Below, in pieces: positions 8,443-18,034 of a stretch of DNA of 59,252 nucleotides; the stretch's first letter is position 1; each line of letters starts with the position of its first letter. Origin of the DNA: MGIIb-Q1 sp964342465 (GTDB taxonomy: Archaea > Thermoplasmatota > Poseidoniia > Poseidoniales > Thalassarchaeaceae). A model generated the notes under the pieces. That model ran no database searches, had not been told where the DNA came from, and saw only the letters and a program-made list of their open reading frames with translations. Where the stretch lies: the NCBI GenBank assembly GCA_964342465.1, contig CAYFFQ010000014.1, forward strand, positions 1 to 59,252, given 5' to 3'. The position numbers were made by a program, and so were the translations under genes.

Positions 8443-9648
8443 ATGGACCCGTTCGACACCACACCGGCACCGGCGGCGATGGAGACGAGACTTCGCGCAC
8501 TTCTCACATCGATGCATAGCGGAATCTTGGAAATTGACGGCACCGGTGCACTGATTCATGTCAATCGTGCTGCTCAGACGATGCTGCCTGACCTGCCACC
8601 GACACCGGCGCCAGTCGGTTGGGAAGCCGAGTTCGGCGAGATGCTCATCTTCCGAGATGTCCACGGCGCACCGATGACCGCTTCGGATGGACCGCTTTCA
8701 GAAGCGCTCCGAACCGGTCAGCCGCAACGAGATTGGCAGTTCAGCATCGAGTGGCCGAATGGCAGAATCATCCATCTTATGGGTACAGCGGAACCCCTGA
8801 CTGGAGTAGACGGCAGGGTCAGTGGAGTCATCTGTTCATATCAGGACATCACCGAACTGATTGACCTCCAACTCGCACTCGAAAAGCAGTTGACCGAGAC
8901 CAAAGTCGCAAATCAGGAACTCAGGTTGACGCATGGGGAGTTGTCGAGAGCCCACAATCTGCAAGCCGGTTTCATCGCCAATTTCAGCCACGACCTCAGA
9001 ACTCCGCTCTCCGGTGTGCTTGGATTCGCCGACCTCCTCGCAATCTCGCCCAACCTCGTTGGGGATGAGAAGGAGTTCCTGAACGAAATCATCGATGCGG
9101 GCGACTCTCTGAGGATGATGATAGACTCGGTGATCACCTACTCCAACATCCTCTCCGGCAACATCAAGATAGTCTCCGAGTGGCATGATATTGATACGAT
9201 GGTGGAGCGGGCGAGCGAAGCGGCCCGCAAAGTATGTATCCGCCGCGGCCTCAACTTCAACATCGAGATGGTGAATGCTCCCGATAAGATGTGTATCGAC
9301 GAGATGAGACTGCATGAGGTCCTCGCTCAACTGCTCGACAACGCCGTCAAATTCACCGAGGATGGGGAGATAAAACTCACCGTCACCTCCCATAAAGAGA
9401 ATGTCGTCTTCCTCATTTCGGACACCGGACCCGGCATCTCGCAAGAGGCGGAGATGAGGTTGTATGAACCGTACTCAAAGACACTGGTCAAGGATGGGCA
9501 GTTGCGGAGGGGGGTGGGATTGGGCCTTACACTTGTCAAGGCACTTTGTGAACTGATGGACGGGAAGGTCGATTATCGAACTGAGGATGGTGTCGGCACC
9601 ATCTTCAGAGTGCAGTTCCCTCTCATTCACACACCGGCACTCGTCTGA
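8443..9648 (+). CDS. PAS-domain sensor histidine kinase (soluble)
   Basis: 401 residues. A PAS domain occupies about residues 15-140 (LEIDGTGALIHVNRAA start, GVICSYQDITE end). A short coiled coil follows, then the HisKA dimerisation domain with the H-box FSHDLRTPLSG and phospho-acceptor His near residue 183. The HATPase domain shows the N-box LLDNAVKFTEDG, the G1 box ISDTGPGIS and the G2 box GVGLGLTLVK. No membrane span is present, so the signal is intracellular or comes through a partner. No response regulator gene is adjacent, so the output is unknown. GAGGTGG sits six to seven bases before the ATG. It follows the surface-protein gene by 66 bp on the same strand and could be co-transcribed with it. 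Confidence 0.93.
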   Translation: MDPFDTTPAPAAMETRLRALLTSMHSGILEIDGTGALIHVNRAAQTMLPDLPPTPAPVGWEAEFGEMLIFRDVHGAPMTASDGPLSEALRTGQPQRDWQFSIEWPNGRIIHLMGTAEPLTGVDGRVSGVICSYQDITELIDLQLALEKQLTETKVANQELRLTHGELSRAHNLQAGFIANFSHDLRTPLSGVLGFADLLAISPNLVGDEKEFLNEIIDAGDSLRMMIDSVITYSNILSGNIKIVSEWHDIDTMVERASEAARKVCIRRGLNFNIEMVNAPDKMCIDEMRLHEVLAQLLDNAVKFTEDGEIKLTVTSHKENVVFLISDTGPGISQEAEMRLYEPYSKTLVKDGQLRRGVGLGLTLVKALCELMDGKVDYRTEDGVGTIFRVQFPLIHTPALV

Positions 9649-9711
9649 CCACTTCTTGCTGTAGGTCGCGCGGCGATGGAAGTGAAACCGCTGCGCTGCA
9701 ATGCATTCCCC

Positions 9712-10515
9712 TCAGCGCGACGAGGCTGCGAGTTCGTCATCGAAGCGTAGGAAGTCCAGTCTTGAGAAGGCCTCTACATCGGCTGAGTTGAGGGCGAGGT
9801 TATGCTCCAACACATCACCTACGGAGCGCCAATTGGGAGTGGAACCGTCGAGCCATTCGTAGTTGTGGCCCGGCACCATTCGCCAATCTGCGGGAAGTTC
9901 CCTGAGAATCTCTCTCGCATGGCTGATGCTCTTCCAGAAGGCTTCAAAATCGCTTCCGGGGAGGTCGACTCGGCCTGAACGACGGGTGAAGAGGAGGTCG
10001 CCTGCGTGATAAACTCCGTGACCATGGAAGGTCAGATGGCCGGGCGCGTGACCGGGTGAATGGGTGACTCGCAGGTTGACCTTTCCAGCCGACCAATCAG
10101 AGGTGGTGTGGGGTGGATGGTCCCACTCCTCCGTGTAGTCGAGACGGCGAAAGAGAACTCGTGAGAGAGGATTGGGGTGGTTCGATTTTTCATGCCCGAG
10201 AAGGGCGCACTGTGGATACATCTTCATCAATTTCTTCACACCGGAGGTGTGGTCACGGTGGGTGTGTGTAATTATGATGTGACTCGGCTGCAGTCGCTCA
10301 TTATCCAACTCGGCCCTCCAATCCTTCGCCGAATGAGGGTCGACGAGGACCACCACCTGATTCTCCCTGTCGATGAAAGCGGTGTTGATGTTGCCGTAGG
10401 GGCCGAGTTGGACGACCCAGACTTCGATTCCGTCCTCTCCGACTCTCTTGTCGAAGTCGGCTTTGACCCCCATGCTCTGCGCGAGTCGGTGGTCGGAATT
10501 GATGATTGCGCTCAT
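9712..10515 (-). CDS. Metallo-beta-lactamase fold hydrolase (glyoxalase II-like)
   Basis: Metal-binding motifs of the MBL superfamily are present: HTHRDH at about residues 84-89 from this start, a later His in THSPGHAPGHL, the Asp in YHAGDLLF and a final His in MVPGHNYEW. The length and order match hydroxyacylglutathione hydrolase-like proteins, but the substrate cannot be told from sequence. The reading frame is open to 10638, but the extra 41 residues are Ser/Pro-rich and look non-coding, so I start at the ATG of MSAIINSDH. It has no clear Shine-Dalgarno and may be leaderless. Its 3' end converges on the histidine kinase gene with a gap of 63 bp. Confidence 0.85.
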   Translation of the reverse strand: MSAIINSDHRLAQSMGVKADFDKRVGEDGIEVWVVQLGPYGNINTAFIDRENQVVVLVDPHSAKDWRAELDNERLQPSHIIITHTHRDHTSGVKKLMKMYPQCALLGHEKSNHPNPLSRVLFRRLDYTEEWDHPPHTTSDWSAGKVNLRVTHSPGHAPGHLTFHGHGVYHAGDLLFTRRSGRVDLPGSDFEAFWKSISHAREILRELPADWRMVPGHNYEWLDGSTPNWRSVGDVLEHNLALNSADVEAFSRLDFLRFDDELAASSR

Positions 10516-10715
10516 CAGGAATGATGGGTGGTTTTGGCGAAGAGGGGAGTGGACATTACCGGAGGGTGAATCCGAGTAATCACCGTTAGCCTCTGAATGG
10601 CTCAGGGAGGTGGGGTCTGCGCTCCGGCTGGGAGGCATCGACCAAGTGAGCGATTGTTGTTGGGGGGCGGGTCTTAAGTGTGAGCAGGAGGCTCGCCTCT
10701 GTAAGAGGCGGGCTC

Positions 10716-13409
10716 ATGGTGGGTAGGCGAGGGCGCAGCAGACTCGGGCTGATTCTGCTCACCAGCATACTCCTCTTTCCCTCAGTTGTGGCAAGCGGCG
10801 GGGGTGCAGATCCTAACCTTGAACTCGTTATCTCCATCGATGAGCCGCAGAATGGCGGAACTTGGTACGGCGGCACGGATAGCCTCAACATCACCATCTC
10901 AATCCGCAACAACGGCGCTTCATCAGTAGTTATCGAACACAATCCCTCCTGTCCCGTGGAGATATCGATGGTGGATGAGACCGGCGCCCAGTTCAGCAAT
11001 CTGCGAGAGCACCGAACATGCCTCAGCCAGAGGCGGGCAAGCGATGTCGGCGCTGGTCAAACGCTTCTTCTCGACACTTTCTCTTGGAATTGGCAGAACG
11101 GGGATGGGGTCACCCTCGCCAGTGGAACCGCCTCGATTCTGTTCGACTTTGAGTCTGGTACCGCCACCACCGCTCGGATGGTTCACTACCAGAGGGCTCC
11201 TGAGTATCTTGGTGAACTCGACCTCGTCGCCCACACAACCCCACCTCTAGATGGTGGTGAGTTCACTGCCGGTGAGTCTGTCTATTCTCACTTGATGTTG
11301 ATGAACAGCGGAACTGAGACGCTCACCATGAATGTAGGTGAGGGATGCCGAGTCGTGATGAGTGCCGCCACCGACCAAACGACCATCACTCCTGTTCTGA
11401 CCGAACTCGGCTGCGCCGATGGAGAGGTTCTCGGGGTGGGAGAATCGGTTTCATTGGGTTGGTTTTCGTGGGACTTCACGGATGGCGGGGAGTCGGTAGC
11501 GCTCGGGGAATGGGTCAGCCATTTCTCCCTAACTGAAGTGGTTGGCGCCGAGACGACGGCCTCAGCCACTTTGGGGTTGCAGCATCGTTCCACTCACCCC
11601 TCCCTCACCGTCTCTCTTGACATGGGTGTGCTTTCTGATGGTGTGCTGGTCGCTGGTGAAGAGTTGAGATTGACCACCTCGTTGAGCAATCCCGACGAAA
11701 ATTCACACCACCTGCGCTTCAATGACAGTTGTCTAGCGACTGTTCGGATGTTTTCTCAGACAGGCCTTCTGATGGGTGACAGCAGAACTGTCGATGTCTG
11801 TGGAGAAGCCATCACCGAGGCCAAGGTCGACCCACTCTCTCAGTTTGCACTCGATGAGCGGTCGTGGTCGATGACGGACAACGACGGTTGTGAACTTGAT
11901 GATGGTGAATATCTCATTGTCGTCAATGTCCCTGAACTGGCCCTTCAGACCAGCCGACTGCTTACCTATGCGGGGGATGACACCGGCGCCCAGTGTCGTG
12001 CCTCGCTTCAGGACACCAGCCTCGTCAGCCTCAACATCATCTCAATTGAAAAGCGTGGAGAGGGAACTTGGGACGAGGCAGTTGAATTCCAACTCCGTTT
12101 CGAGAATCAGGTGGACATTGACCTCTTCTGGGGCCAGAGCTGCAGACTGCAGTTCACCCTTCAGAGATTCGGGGAGTCTGTTCCTTACAGAGTGTGGTAT
12201 GAAGCGTGTGAAGACGGATTTACAGGGCTTGTTCACATTCCCGCCGACATGGGTGTTTATTTCACCCCCTACACCATCAGGTTTGAGAATCTCACCCCCG
12301 GCATCTGGCATCTGACGGCAGAGACCACAGGTACACCTTCTCTGTCAACGCAATGGGCACACGTATGGAATCCACCGGTAGTCATCGTTGAGGAGAATGA
12401 CGAAGAGGGCAACACGGCCGAGAGTGGTGGTGACTCTGCCACTGAAGCGGTCGTTCTGAACAGTTGGATGGCAGAAGGAGCATGGTTCTACATCACCACT
12501 GATGAAGGTGGATGCTGGATTCTGAAGGATGCGGAAGGCGAGGAGCACGCCTACACCACCACCACCATTCTAGAATGGCAGCCGCAACCCTTCACCGAAG
12601 GCGCCTATTGGGTGGAAGAGAATCCGATGAGTACACCTGCCTGCGAGAATTGGCATTCACACCTCACTGTGACAGAGGTTCTCGGCGAGCGGGAGGTGAC
12701 GGTGTCCGCCGAGGATGAAGTGAATGCCGATGAGGTCGGCGCACCGCTGGTCACATCTCCCATCTCCACTCCAGCAATCGTTGCCGTCATCACCTCAACC
12801 GGTCTGCTCGCCGCTCTCGTTGCGGCACTGTCGCAGGTGGAGTGGATTCGTCTGCCGGCCACCAAGTATGGACTCTTGTTCCTCGGCATGGTCAAACGCA
12901 AGAAGGAAAATGGTGGGGAGTACCAGCGTGGCCGTATCGTCGCCTACATCGAACTCCATCGCGGAATCCACTTCCGCGCCCTGCTATCAGCACTGGAGAT
13001 GTCAAACGGCCAATTGACACACCACCTCTCCGTCCTTGAATCCGATGACAGAATCTGGCGGCGGAAGGATGGCAGGAAGGTGCGCTTCTACCCCGCCTCG
13101 ATTGATTCTTCAACCACCGAAGACGACCTGCCCGTGCCTGTGCTCACCCCCGACCCCGACAGCCTTCAAGGCAGGATTCTGCAGATGCTCGACATCTATG
13201 ACAACGAATATCTCAACCTCTCCCAGAAGGAATTATCAGACAAACTGGAGACGTCGCAACAACTGGTTTCATATCACCTCAAGGCGCTGGAGAAGTGGGG
13301 TTTGGTGGAGAAGGAGAGGGTCGCCATGCGCTACCGCTACAACCTGACCAACCGCGCTCTGATTCTCCTCGACACAGCCGATTTCCCAACTCTCGGTGAT
13401 GAAAAATAA
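10716..13409 (+). CDS. Membrane-anchored transcription regulator: four extracellular BsuPI-like domains and two winged helices
   Basis: About 897 residues. A signal peptide (LGLILLTSILLFPSVVA) is followed by four beta-rich repeats of about 130 residues resembling BsuPI/intracellular proteinase inhibitor domains. Each holds a Cys pair (SCPVEIS..TC, GCRVVMS..GC, SCLATVRM..VC, SCRLQFTL..AC) that could form a disulfide. An acidic linker leads to a transmembrane helix (IVAVITSTGLLAALVAAL). Inside are two ArsR-like winged helices: FRALLSALEMSNGQLTHHLSVLE with a KDGRKVRFYP wing, then KELSDKLETSQQLVSYHLKALEKWG with its own wing. An outside-sensing, inside-DNA-binding role is inferred. An in-frame GTG at 10680 would add 12 residues. 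I prefer ATG 10716 because it starts a cleaner signal peptide. Confidence 0.82.
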   Translation: MVGRRGRSRLGLILLTSILLFPSVVASGGGADPNLELVISIDEPQNGGTWYGGTDSLNITISIRNNGASSVVIEHNPSCPVEISMVDETGAQFSNLREHRTCLSQRRASDVGAGQTLLLDTFSWNWQNGDGVTLASGTASILFDFESGTATTARMVHYQRAPEYLGELDLVAHTTPPLDGGEFTAGESVYSHLMLMNSGTETLTMNVGEGCRVVMSAATDQTTITPVLTELGCADGEVLGVGESVSLGWFSWDFTDGGESVALGEWVSHFSLTEVVGAETTASATLGLQHRSTHPSLTVSLDMGVLSDGVLVAGEELRLTTSLSNPDENSHHLRFNDSCLATVRMFSQTGLLMGDSRTVDVCGEAITEAKVDPLSQFALDERSWSMTDNDGCELDDGEYLIVVNVPELALQTSRLLTYAGDDTGAQCRASLQDTSLVSLNIISIEKRGEGTWDEAVEFQLRFENQVDIDLFWGQSCRLQFTLQRFGESVPYRVWYEACEDGFTGLVHIPADMGVYFTPYTIRFENLTPGIWHLTAETTGTPSLSTQWAHVWNPPVVIVEENDEEGNTAESGGDSATEAVVLNSWMAEGAWFYITTDEGGCWILKDAEGEEHAYTTTTILEWQPQPFTEGAYWVEENPMSTPACENWHSHLTVTEVLGEREVTVSAEDEVNADEVGAPLVTSPISTPAIVAVITSTGLLAALVAALSQVEWIRLPATKYGLLFLGMVKRKKENGGEYQRGRIVAYIELHRGIHFRALLSALEMSNGQLTHHLSVLESDDRIWRRKDGRKVRFYPASIDSSTTEDDLPVPVLTPDPDSLQGRILQMLDIYDNEYLNLSQKELSDKLETSQQLVSYHLKALEKWGLVEKERVAMRYRYNLTNRALILLDTADFPTLGDEK

Positions 13410-13507
13410 CCGCCCGAAACAGGGGGGTGGCTGAATCCGTTCGTTTGATAGAGGATTTATGATTCGGGTGACCTGCAAGGTAGTGGCACATCACTGGGGG
13501 AATCGAC

Positions 13508-16351
13508 ATGGAAGAGAATTATTCACCGGCTGATTTCGAGGCGAAATGGCAGAGGAAGTGGGTGGAAGAGAGACTGTTCATCGCCACTCCGGATGCTTCC
13601 ATTCCGAAGTTCTACTGCTTGGAGATGTACCCCTATCCAAGTGGGAAAATGCACATCGGGCATGTTCGGAACTACTCAATCGGAGATGCAGTGGCCAGAT
13701 TCAGAAGGGCGAGCGGATTCAATGTCATCTATCCGATGGGATTTGATTCATTCGGAATGCCCGCAGAGAACGCAGCCATCAGTGAAGGTGGACATCCGAG
13801 GGACATCACCGACAGAAACATCGCCAGCATCAAGGAGGATTTCACTCGGATGGGATTTTCACACGACTGGAATCGGGAGGTGATGAGTCACGACCCGAAC
13901 TATTTCAGGTGGAATCAGTGGTTCTTCCTTAAATTCCTCGAAAATGGACTCGCCTACCGAGCCTTCGCCAATGTCAACTGGTGCGGGGAGTGTGATACGG
14001 TTCTCGCCAACGAACAGGTCCACAACGGCAGGTGTTGGAGGTGCTCCAACGAGGTGACGCAGAGAGAAATGGACCAGTGGTTTCTCAAGACGAGTGATTA
14101 CGCTCAGGAACTGCACGACTCTTTGGCGGAGGTCAATTTCCATCCTCATGTCAAGGCTATTCAGAGGGATTGGTTGGGGCGTTCGGAGGGGGCCCTCATT
14201 CGTTTCCACATCGCCGGCGAGGATGACTTGGTGATAGAGACTTTCACAACCCGACCGGACACCATTTTCGGAGTCACTTTCGTCACGCTCGCCCCTGAGA
14301 ACCCTCTCTGTGAGAAGTTGGTGACTGGTCATCAGAATGAGGATGAATGGCGGGAGATGCGCGCTGAGGCTCTGAGCCTGAGCGATATGGACAGGGGCAT
14401 GCTGAAGGAGAAGAAAGGGGTCTTTCTCGGCCGCCACGCCATCAATCCTGTGACCGGCGAAGAGGTTCCCATCTATGCCGGAAACTTCGTCATCGCCTCG
14501 TATGGCACCGGTTCGGTGATGGCCGTACCCGGTCACGACCAACGTGATTTCGACTTCGCGGTGGAACACGACCTCCCGATAAAACGGGTGTTGTTGGAGA
14601 AAGGGGTCGACTCTGAGGCCCCCATTGAGCGAGCCTTCGAAGGATATGGCGAGATGTGCAACTCGACCCGCCACGGCTTCGACGGACTTACCGGCGAGGA
14701 GGCGAAAGCGAAGGTGGTCTCCACACTTGAGTCGGAAGCCAGCGGGAATGGGATGGTGCAGTGGAAGTTTCGTGATTGGCTCATTTCGCGACAGAGATAC
14801 TGGGGTACGCCGATTCCGATTATCCATTGTGGGAGTTGTGGATTGGTGCCGGTTCCCGAATCCGAATTGCCGATTCTTCTGCCTGATGATGTTTCATTCA
14901 CTGGGAGTGGGAACCCGATTCTAACTTCACAGACCTTCACGCAGGTGGACTGTCCAACCTGTGGAGCGGCGGCGAGGCGCGAAACCGACACGATGGACAC
15001 CTTCATCGACTCTTCATGGTACTTCATGCGTTACACCGATGCCCGTAATCTCGACGAGTGTTTCAGCCGTGAAGCAGCCGACTACTGGATGAATGTAGAC
15101 TTCTATTGTGGGGGCATCGAACACGCACGGATGCATCTCATCTATGCTAGGTTTTTGACGAAGGCACTCAGGGACCTTGGACTCGTCGACGTGGATGAGC
15201 CCTTTGACCAACTTCTCTGTCAAGGTATGGTAAATGCACAGGCTCCGTTCTGCAAGAAATGCAACCTCACGCTGCCGGTGAGCGCACGCGGGGAGGATTG
15301 TCCCCACTGCTCCTCTCCTCTCGGGGAAAGAAGTGCGAAGATGAGCAAATCTCTGGGTAACACCGTCGGGCCGGTGGAGATGGTCGACAAGTTCGGGGCT
15401 GACACGGTGCGGCTGTTCATACTGTTCGCTGCCCAGCCGACAGCTGGCATGGACTGGTCTGATGCTGCTGTGGAGGCGTGCCACCGACAGATGGGTTCCA
15501 TCTGGAAGGTTGGGCGAGAGATGCTCGGCTGGGGAGGCAACGAGGCTGCAATAGATGATTGGTTGGCCGCACAATTCGAAGTACGGAAGAGAGAGTGGGT
15601 TGAGAGGATGGAATCCGCCGACCTGCGGGCGGCGGTGATGGGAAGCCACTACGATGTTTATTCCGACCTCGTCTGGTATCAGCGACGAGGTGGGAGGAAT
15701 GGGTCACTCGCCAGCCCACTACTGCTCGATTGGGCGCGGATGATGGCGCCTGTCACTCCACACATTGCCGAAGAGTTGTGGCAGGCGGCGGGCGGTGATG
15801 GTTTGGTCGCTGCGGCGAGAGTTGATTTCGGCTGTGATGAGGCCGAAGGAGGCCGCCGAGAGGAAGGAGCGGCCACACTTCTCGCCGCAGAGGTGTATCT
15901 TCAGTCGGTTTTGGACCAAGCCCGCCAAATGAAAGGGCTCGCTGAGAGACACATCGATGGTGATGTCACATCGATGACTATTCAATGCGCTGAGGGGTGG
16001 AAGGGTGAGTTGGTTCGCTATGCCATCCAATTACAGGAGAGCGATTTTCCGATGAAGAAGGCTATGGGCGAGGTGATGAGGCAGCCTTTCGCCGCCGACG
16101 CGGCCGTCAAACCAATGGTAGCCGCTGTCTGGAAGCGGGTGATGAAACAGTTGTTCCGCTGGTCGCCAAGTCACCGAGAGGTGTTGAAGACGGCTCTCGA
16201 TGAAGTCTCGATTCTCACTGATGCGGCTGATTTCATCGCTGCGGAGATAGGAGTTGAGACTATCAACATCCACACCGCTGGTGAAGGCGAGGATGTCGGC
16301 GGCAAGGCGAGATTCGCATTCCCATCTGAGCCAGGCATCGCATTCCTCTGA
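13508..16351 (+). CDS. leuS: Leucyl-tRNA synthetase, bacterial type
   Basis: 947 residues, a full-length class I synthetase that charges tRNA-Leu. The HIGH motif is at 49-52 inside YPYPSGKMHIGHVRNYSIGD and KMSKS is at about 611-615. Between them lies the CP1 editing domain (TTRPDTIFGVTFVTLAPE) and a Cys-rich zinc element (CGECD..CWRC). The N-terminal wording is the bacterial form, not the archaeal/eukaryotic LeuRS form, so bacterial ancestry is likely. The last codons (EPGIAFL) and the stop lie within the first unit of a 50-bp tandem repeat. The gene follows the membrane regulator by about 100 bp. Confidence 0.96.
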   Translation: MEENYSPADFEAKWQRKWVEERLFIATPDASIPKFYCLEMYPYPSGKMHIGHVRNYSIGDAVARFRRASGFNVIYPMGFDSFGMPAENAAISEGGHPRDITDRNIASIKEDFTRMGFSHDWNREVMSHDPNYFRWNQWFFLKFLENGLAYRAFANVNWCGECDTVLANEQVHNGRCWRCSNEVTQREMDQWFLKTSDYAQELHDSLAEVNFHPHVKAIQRDWLGRSEGALIRFHIAGEDDLVIETFTTRPDTIFGVTFVTLAPENPLCEKLVTGHQNEDEWREMRAEALSLSDMDRGMLKEKKGVFLGRHAINPVTGEEVPIYAGNFVIASYGTGSVMAVPGHDQRDFDFAVEHDLPIKRVLLEKGVDSEAPIERAFEGYGEMCNSTRHGFDGLTGEEAKAKVVSTLESEASGNGMVQWKFRDWLISRQRYWGTPIPIIHCGSCGLVPVPESELPILLPDDVSFTGSGNPILTSQTFTQVDCPTCGAAARRETDTMDTFIDSSWYFMRYTDARNLDECFSREAADYWMNVDFYCGGIEHARMHLIYARFLTKALRDLGLVDVDEPFDQLLCQGMVNAQAPFCKKCNLTLPVSARGEDCPHCSSPLGERSAKMSKSLGNTVGPVEMVDKFGADTVRLFILFAAQPTAGMDWSDAAVEACHRQMGSIWKVGREMLGWGGNEAAIDDWLAAQFEVRKREWVERMESADLRAAVMGSHYDVYSDLVWYQRRGGRNGSLASPLLLDWARMMAPVTPHIAEELWQAAGGDGLVAAARVDFGCDEAEGGRREEGAATLLAAEVYLQSVLDQARQMKGLAERHIDGDVTSMTIQCAEGWKGELVRYAIQLQESDFPMKKAMGEVMRQPFAADAAVKPMVAAVWKRVMKQLFRWSPSHREVLKTALDEVSILTDAADFIAAEIGVETINIHTAGEGEDVGGKARFAFPSEPGIAFL

Positions 16352-16469
16352 CCAAATCGGTACATCGCCACCAAGCCGAGCCGGGCATCGCATTCCTCTG
16401 ACCAAATCGGTACATCGCCACCAAGCCGAGCCGGGCATCGCATTCCTCTGACCAAATCGGTACATCGCC
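16328..16469. repeat. Tandem array A, 50-bp unit, about 2.8 copies, spans the leuS stop
   Basis: The landmark GCATCGCATT starts at 16335, 16385 and 16435, exactly 50 bp apart. Copies differ by a single base (CCAGG against CCGGG) until the third is truncated after ACATCGCC. The first copy contains the last leuS codons and its TGA, so each copy repeats a gene end and stop codon. The array fills most of the convergent gap to the gene ending at 16522. Confidence 0.95.
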
Positions 16470-16521
16470 CGAGCCCCAATCCAACCGGCTAAAGTTCCGT
16501 CACGGGCAATCGCTTCGTTCG

Positions 16522-17835
16522 TTAAATTCCTTCCATAACCTCAGACATGGGGTAAATATCCTCTGCTACCAAGGTGTCATTCCAGCAGGCGAGCAGCATG
16601 GTCACATATTTATCACCGATGGGGAGTTCAGCAAGATGGATGCAAACGCTCTCCACGCTAGATGACTCCTTTGGCTGGAATTTGAGTGTTGGTTCCGGTT
16701 TGTCATATAGCCATCTTTCGGGGTCGAGATTGATGCACCAAATCCCGTTCTTCGTTGCTACAGATAATTCATTTTCATAATACCAGATACATCTGTCTTT
16801 CTCCTCATTGAGTCGTTCAATAAGATCCTCCACTGTCTTGTGGACCCAAAACAATGATTTGGCGAGTGGGTTCAGTCCATCCTTCTCTTCGAGATAGTCA
16901 TAGTCTATCAATATGAATATGTCAGACAAGTTGAGTAGTTTGGCGGCGAATAATCTTTTCAAGACATATTCAGCGGACAGAGTTGGCAGACAAACTGCCA
17001 TATCGAATAGTTTGGTTTGGTTGTGGATGTTGGAATAGTATTCTTCTAATGGTTGGTGTTGCACAACATCATCAATGAACTTCAAGTGTTCTGGGGCGTG
17101 CTGAGACAGCCAATTGTTAAGTGACCTCGATACCATTGGTTCCGTCTCAAAATATGATAGTAATGTTTCCATGGCAATCGCTGATTTGGTGGTTGAACAT
17201 ACATCAACGATACTGTTTAGAGTGTTGGCGAGTTTTTGATGAGAACCCTGAATACCGTGAAGACAGAATATGAAGATATCCAACCAGAGTAAGCCTCCCC
17301 CTTCTTCCGTTTGCATCAATCTTGGTATTTGGTCTAACAATGATGACAGAAAGTATCTCTTCTGTTTCACCACCCAAGTCGATTGAAACACATGATGCAG
17401 CCATTTGGTCGGCCAATCTTGTGCCACTTTTTCAGCCAATTTCACCTGAAATTCCCTATTCTTGGATTCTGAAAATATCCAATTCATCAGTTCTGGAACA
17501 TCCGCATCAAATGGACCACTCTTGACGATTTCCTCGCAGAGTGTGGTGATGAATGAATCATATCGTGTGTTTATTGGGTCATTGTCTTCCGGTCTCTCCA
17601 TCCGGTATCGAAAGGCTAGAGAATTACGATATCTCAACCCCATTTCAAACTCAATTATTTCCAATGCATTCTGTGCAAGGACATTGGTGAGGGTTAAATC
17701 CATCAGCCTATCGATTTGCAGATTCGCGACCGTGAGCGTGTTGTGATATATCCTCTCTTCACTTTTCCATACCCGTGAGGTTCTCCATGGAACACCCTCC
17801 AGACTCATCGGTGCATTGGCTTCAATATCCGACAC
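16522..17835 (-). CDS. Hypothetical protein, last gene of an overlapping operon
   Basis: 437 residues, function not recognised. It has no signal peptide or membrane span. The sequence is mainly helical, rich in Trp, Leu and acidic residues, with segments such as LMNWIFSESKNREFQ and WPTKWLHHVFQSTWVVKQKRYF that suggest an alpha-solenoid. The middle (ETEPMVSRSLNNWLSQHAPEHL) and the end (ESSSVESVCIHLAELPIGDKYVTMLLACW) hold no known motif. The GTG start at 17835 is preceded by a strong GGAGGTG, better than any ATG nearby. Its start overlaps the end of the small membrane protein gene. Base composition is more AT-rich than flanking housekeeping genes. A role tied to its two small partners is likely but unknown. 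Confidence 0.7.
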   Translation of the reverse strand: MSDIEANAPMSLEGVPWRTSRVWKSEERIYHNTLTVANLQIDRLMDLTLTNVLAQNALEIIEFEMGLRYRNSLAFRYRMERPEDNDPINTRYDSFITTLCEEIVKSGPFDADVPELMNWIFSESKNREFQVKLAEKVAQDWPTKWLHHVFQSTWVVKQKRYFLSSLLDQIPRLMQTEEGGGLLWLDIFIFCLHGIQGSHQKLANTLNSIVDVCSTTKSAIAMETLLSYFETEPMVSRSLNNWLSQHAPEHLKFIDDVVQHQPLEEYYSNIHNQTKLFDMAVCLPTLSAEYVLKRLFAAKLLNLSDIFILIDYDYLEEKDGLNPLAKSLFWVHKTVEDLIERLNEEKDRCIWYYENELSVATKNGIWCINLDPERWLYDKPEPTLKFQPKESSSVESVCIHLAELPIGDKYVTMLLACWNDTLVAEDIYPMSEVMEGI

Positions 17836-18034
17836 GATTACACCTCCATTTTTGATTGATGGCCATCAATGACGAAGAGAGAATTGGAAGCAACTTCAGA
17901 CCGAAAACGATGAAGATGATAGGGGTCAAGTATGGCTCAGCAGATGATTCAGCACCAAACCAGCCGATACAAACCGCTAGACCCAACAGCATTGTCTCGA
18001 CCCTGTCAAATGTTCCAACCGGTATTCCTCTCAT
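17822..18034 (-). CDS. Small two-span membrane protein
   Basis: 70 residues with two hydrophobic segments, TMLLGLAVCIGWFGA and YLTPIIFIVFGLKLLPIL, separated by a short AESSAEP loop. No family is recognised. ATG 18034 is chosen because GGAGG lies seven bases upstream; an ATG at 18040 is too close to that motif. The start is within four bases of the upstream gene's stop and the 3' end overlaps the next start by about 14 bp, so translation of the three genes is probably coupled. In compact operons such small membrane proteins often anchor a soluble partner, which would be the 437-residue product here. Confidence 0.65.
   Translation of the reverse strand: MRGIPVGTFDRVETMLLGLAVCIGWFGAESSAEPYLTPIIFIVFGLKLLPILSSSLMAINQKWRCNRVGY

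Noticed and set aside
13859..14827. 322-codon minus-strand ORF within leuS
   Set aside because: Antisense to a clear synthetase gene with no features of its own.
16328..16469. Possible CRISPR array
   Set aside because: Units abut with no unique spacers, have no palindromic short repeat, and no cas gene is present. The same applies to arrays B-H.
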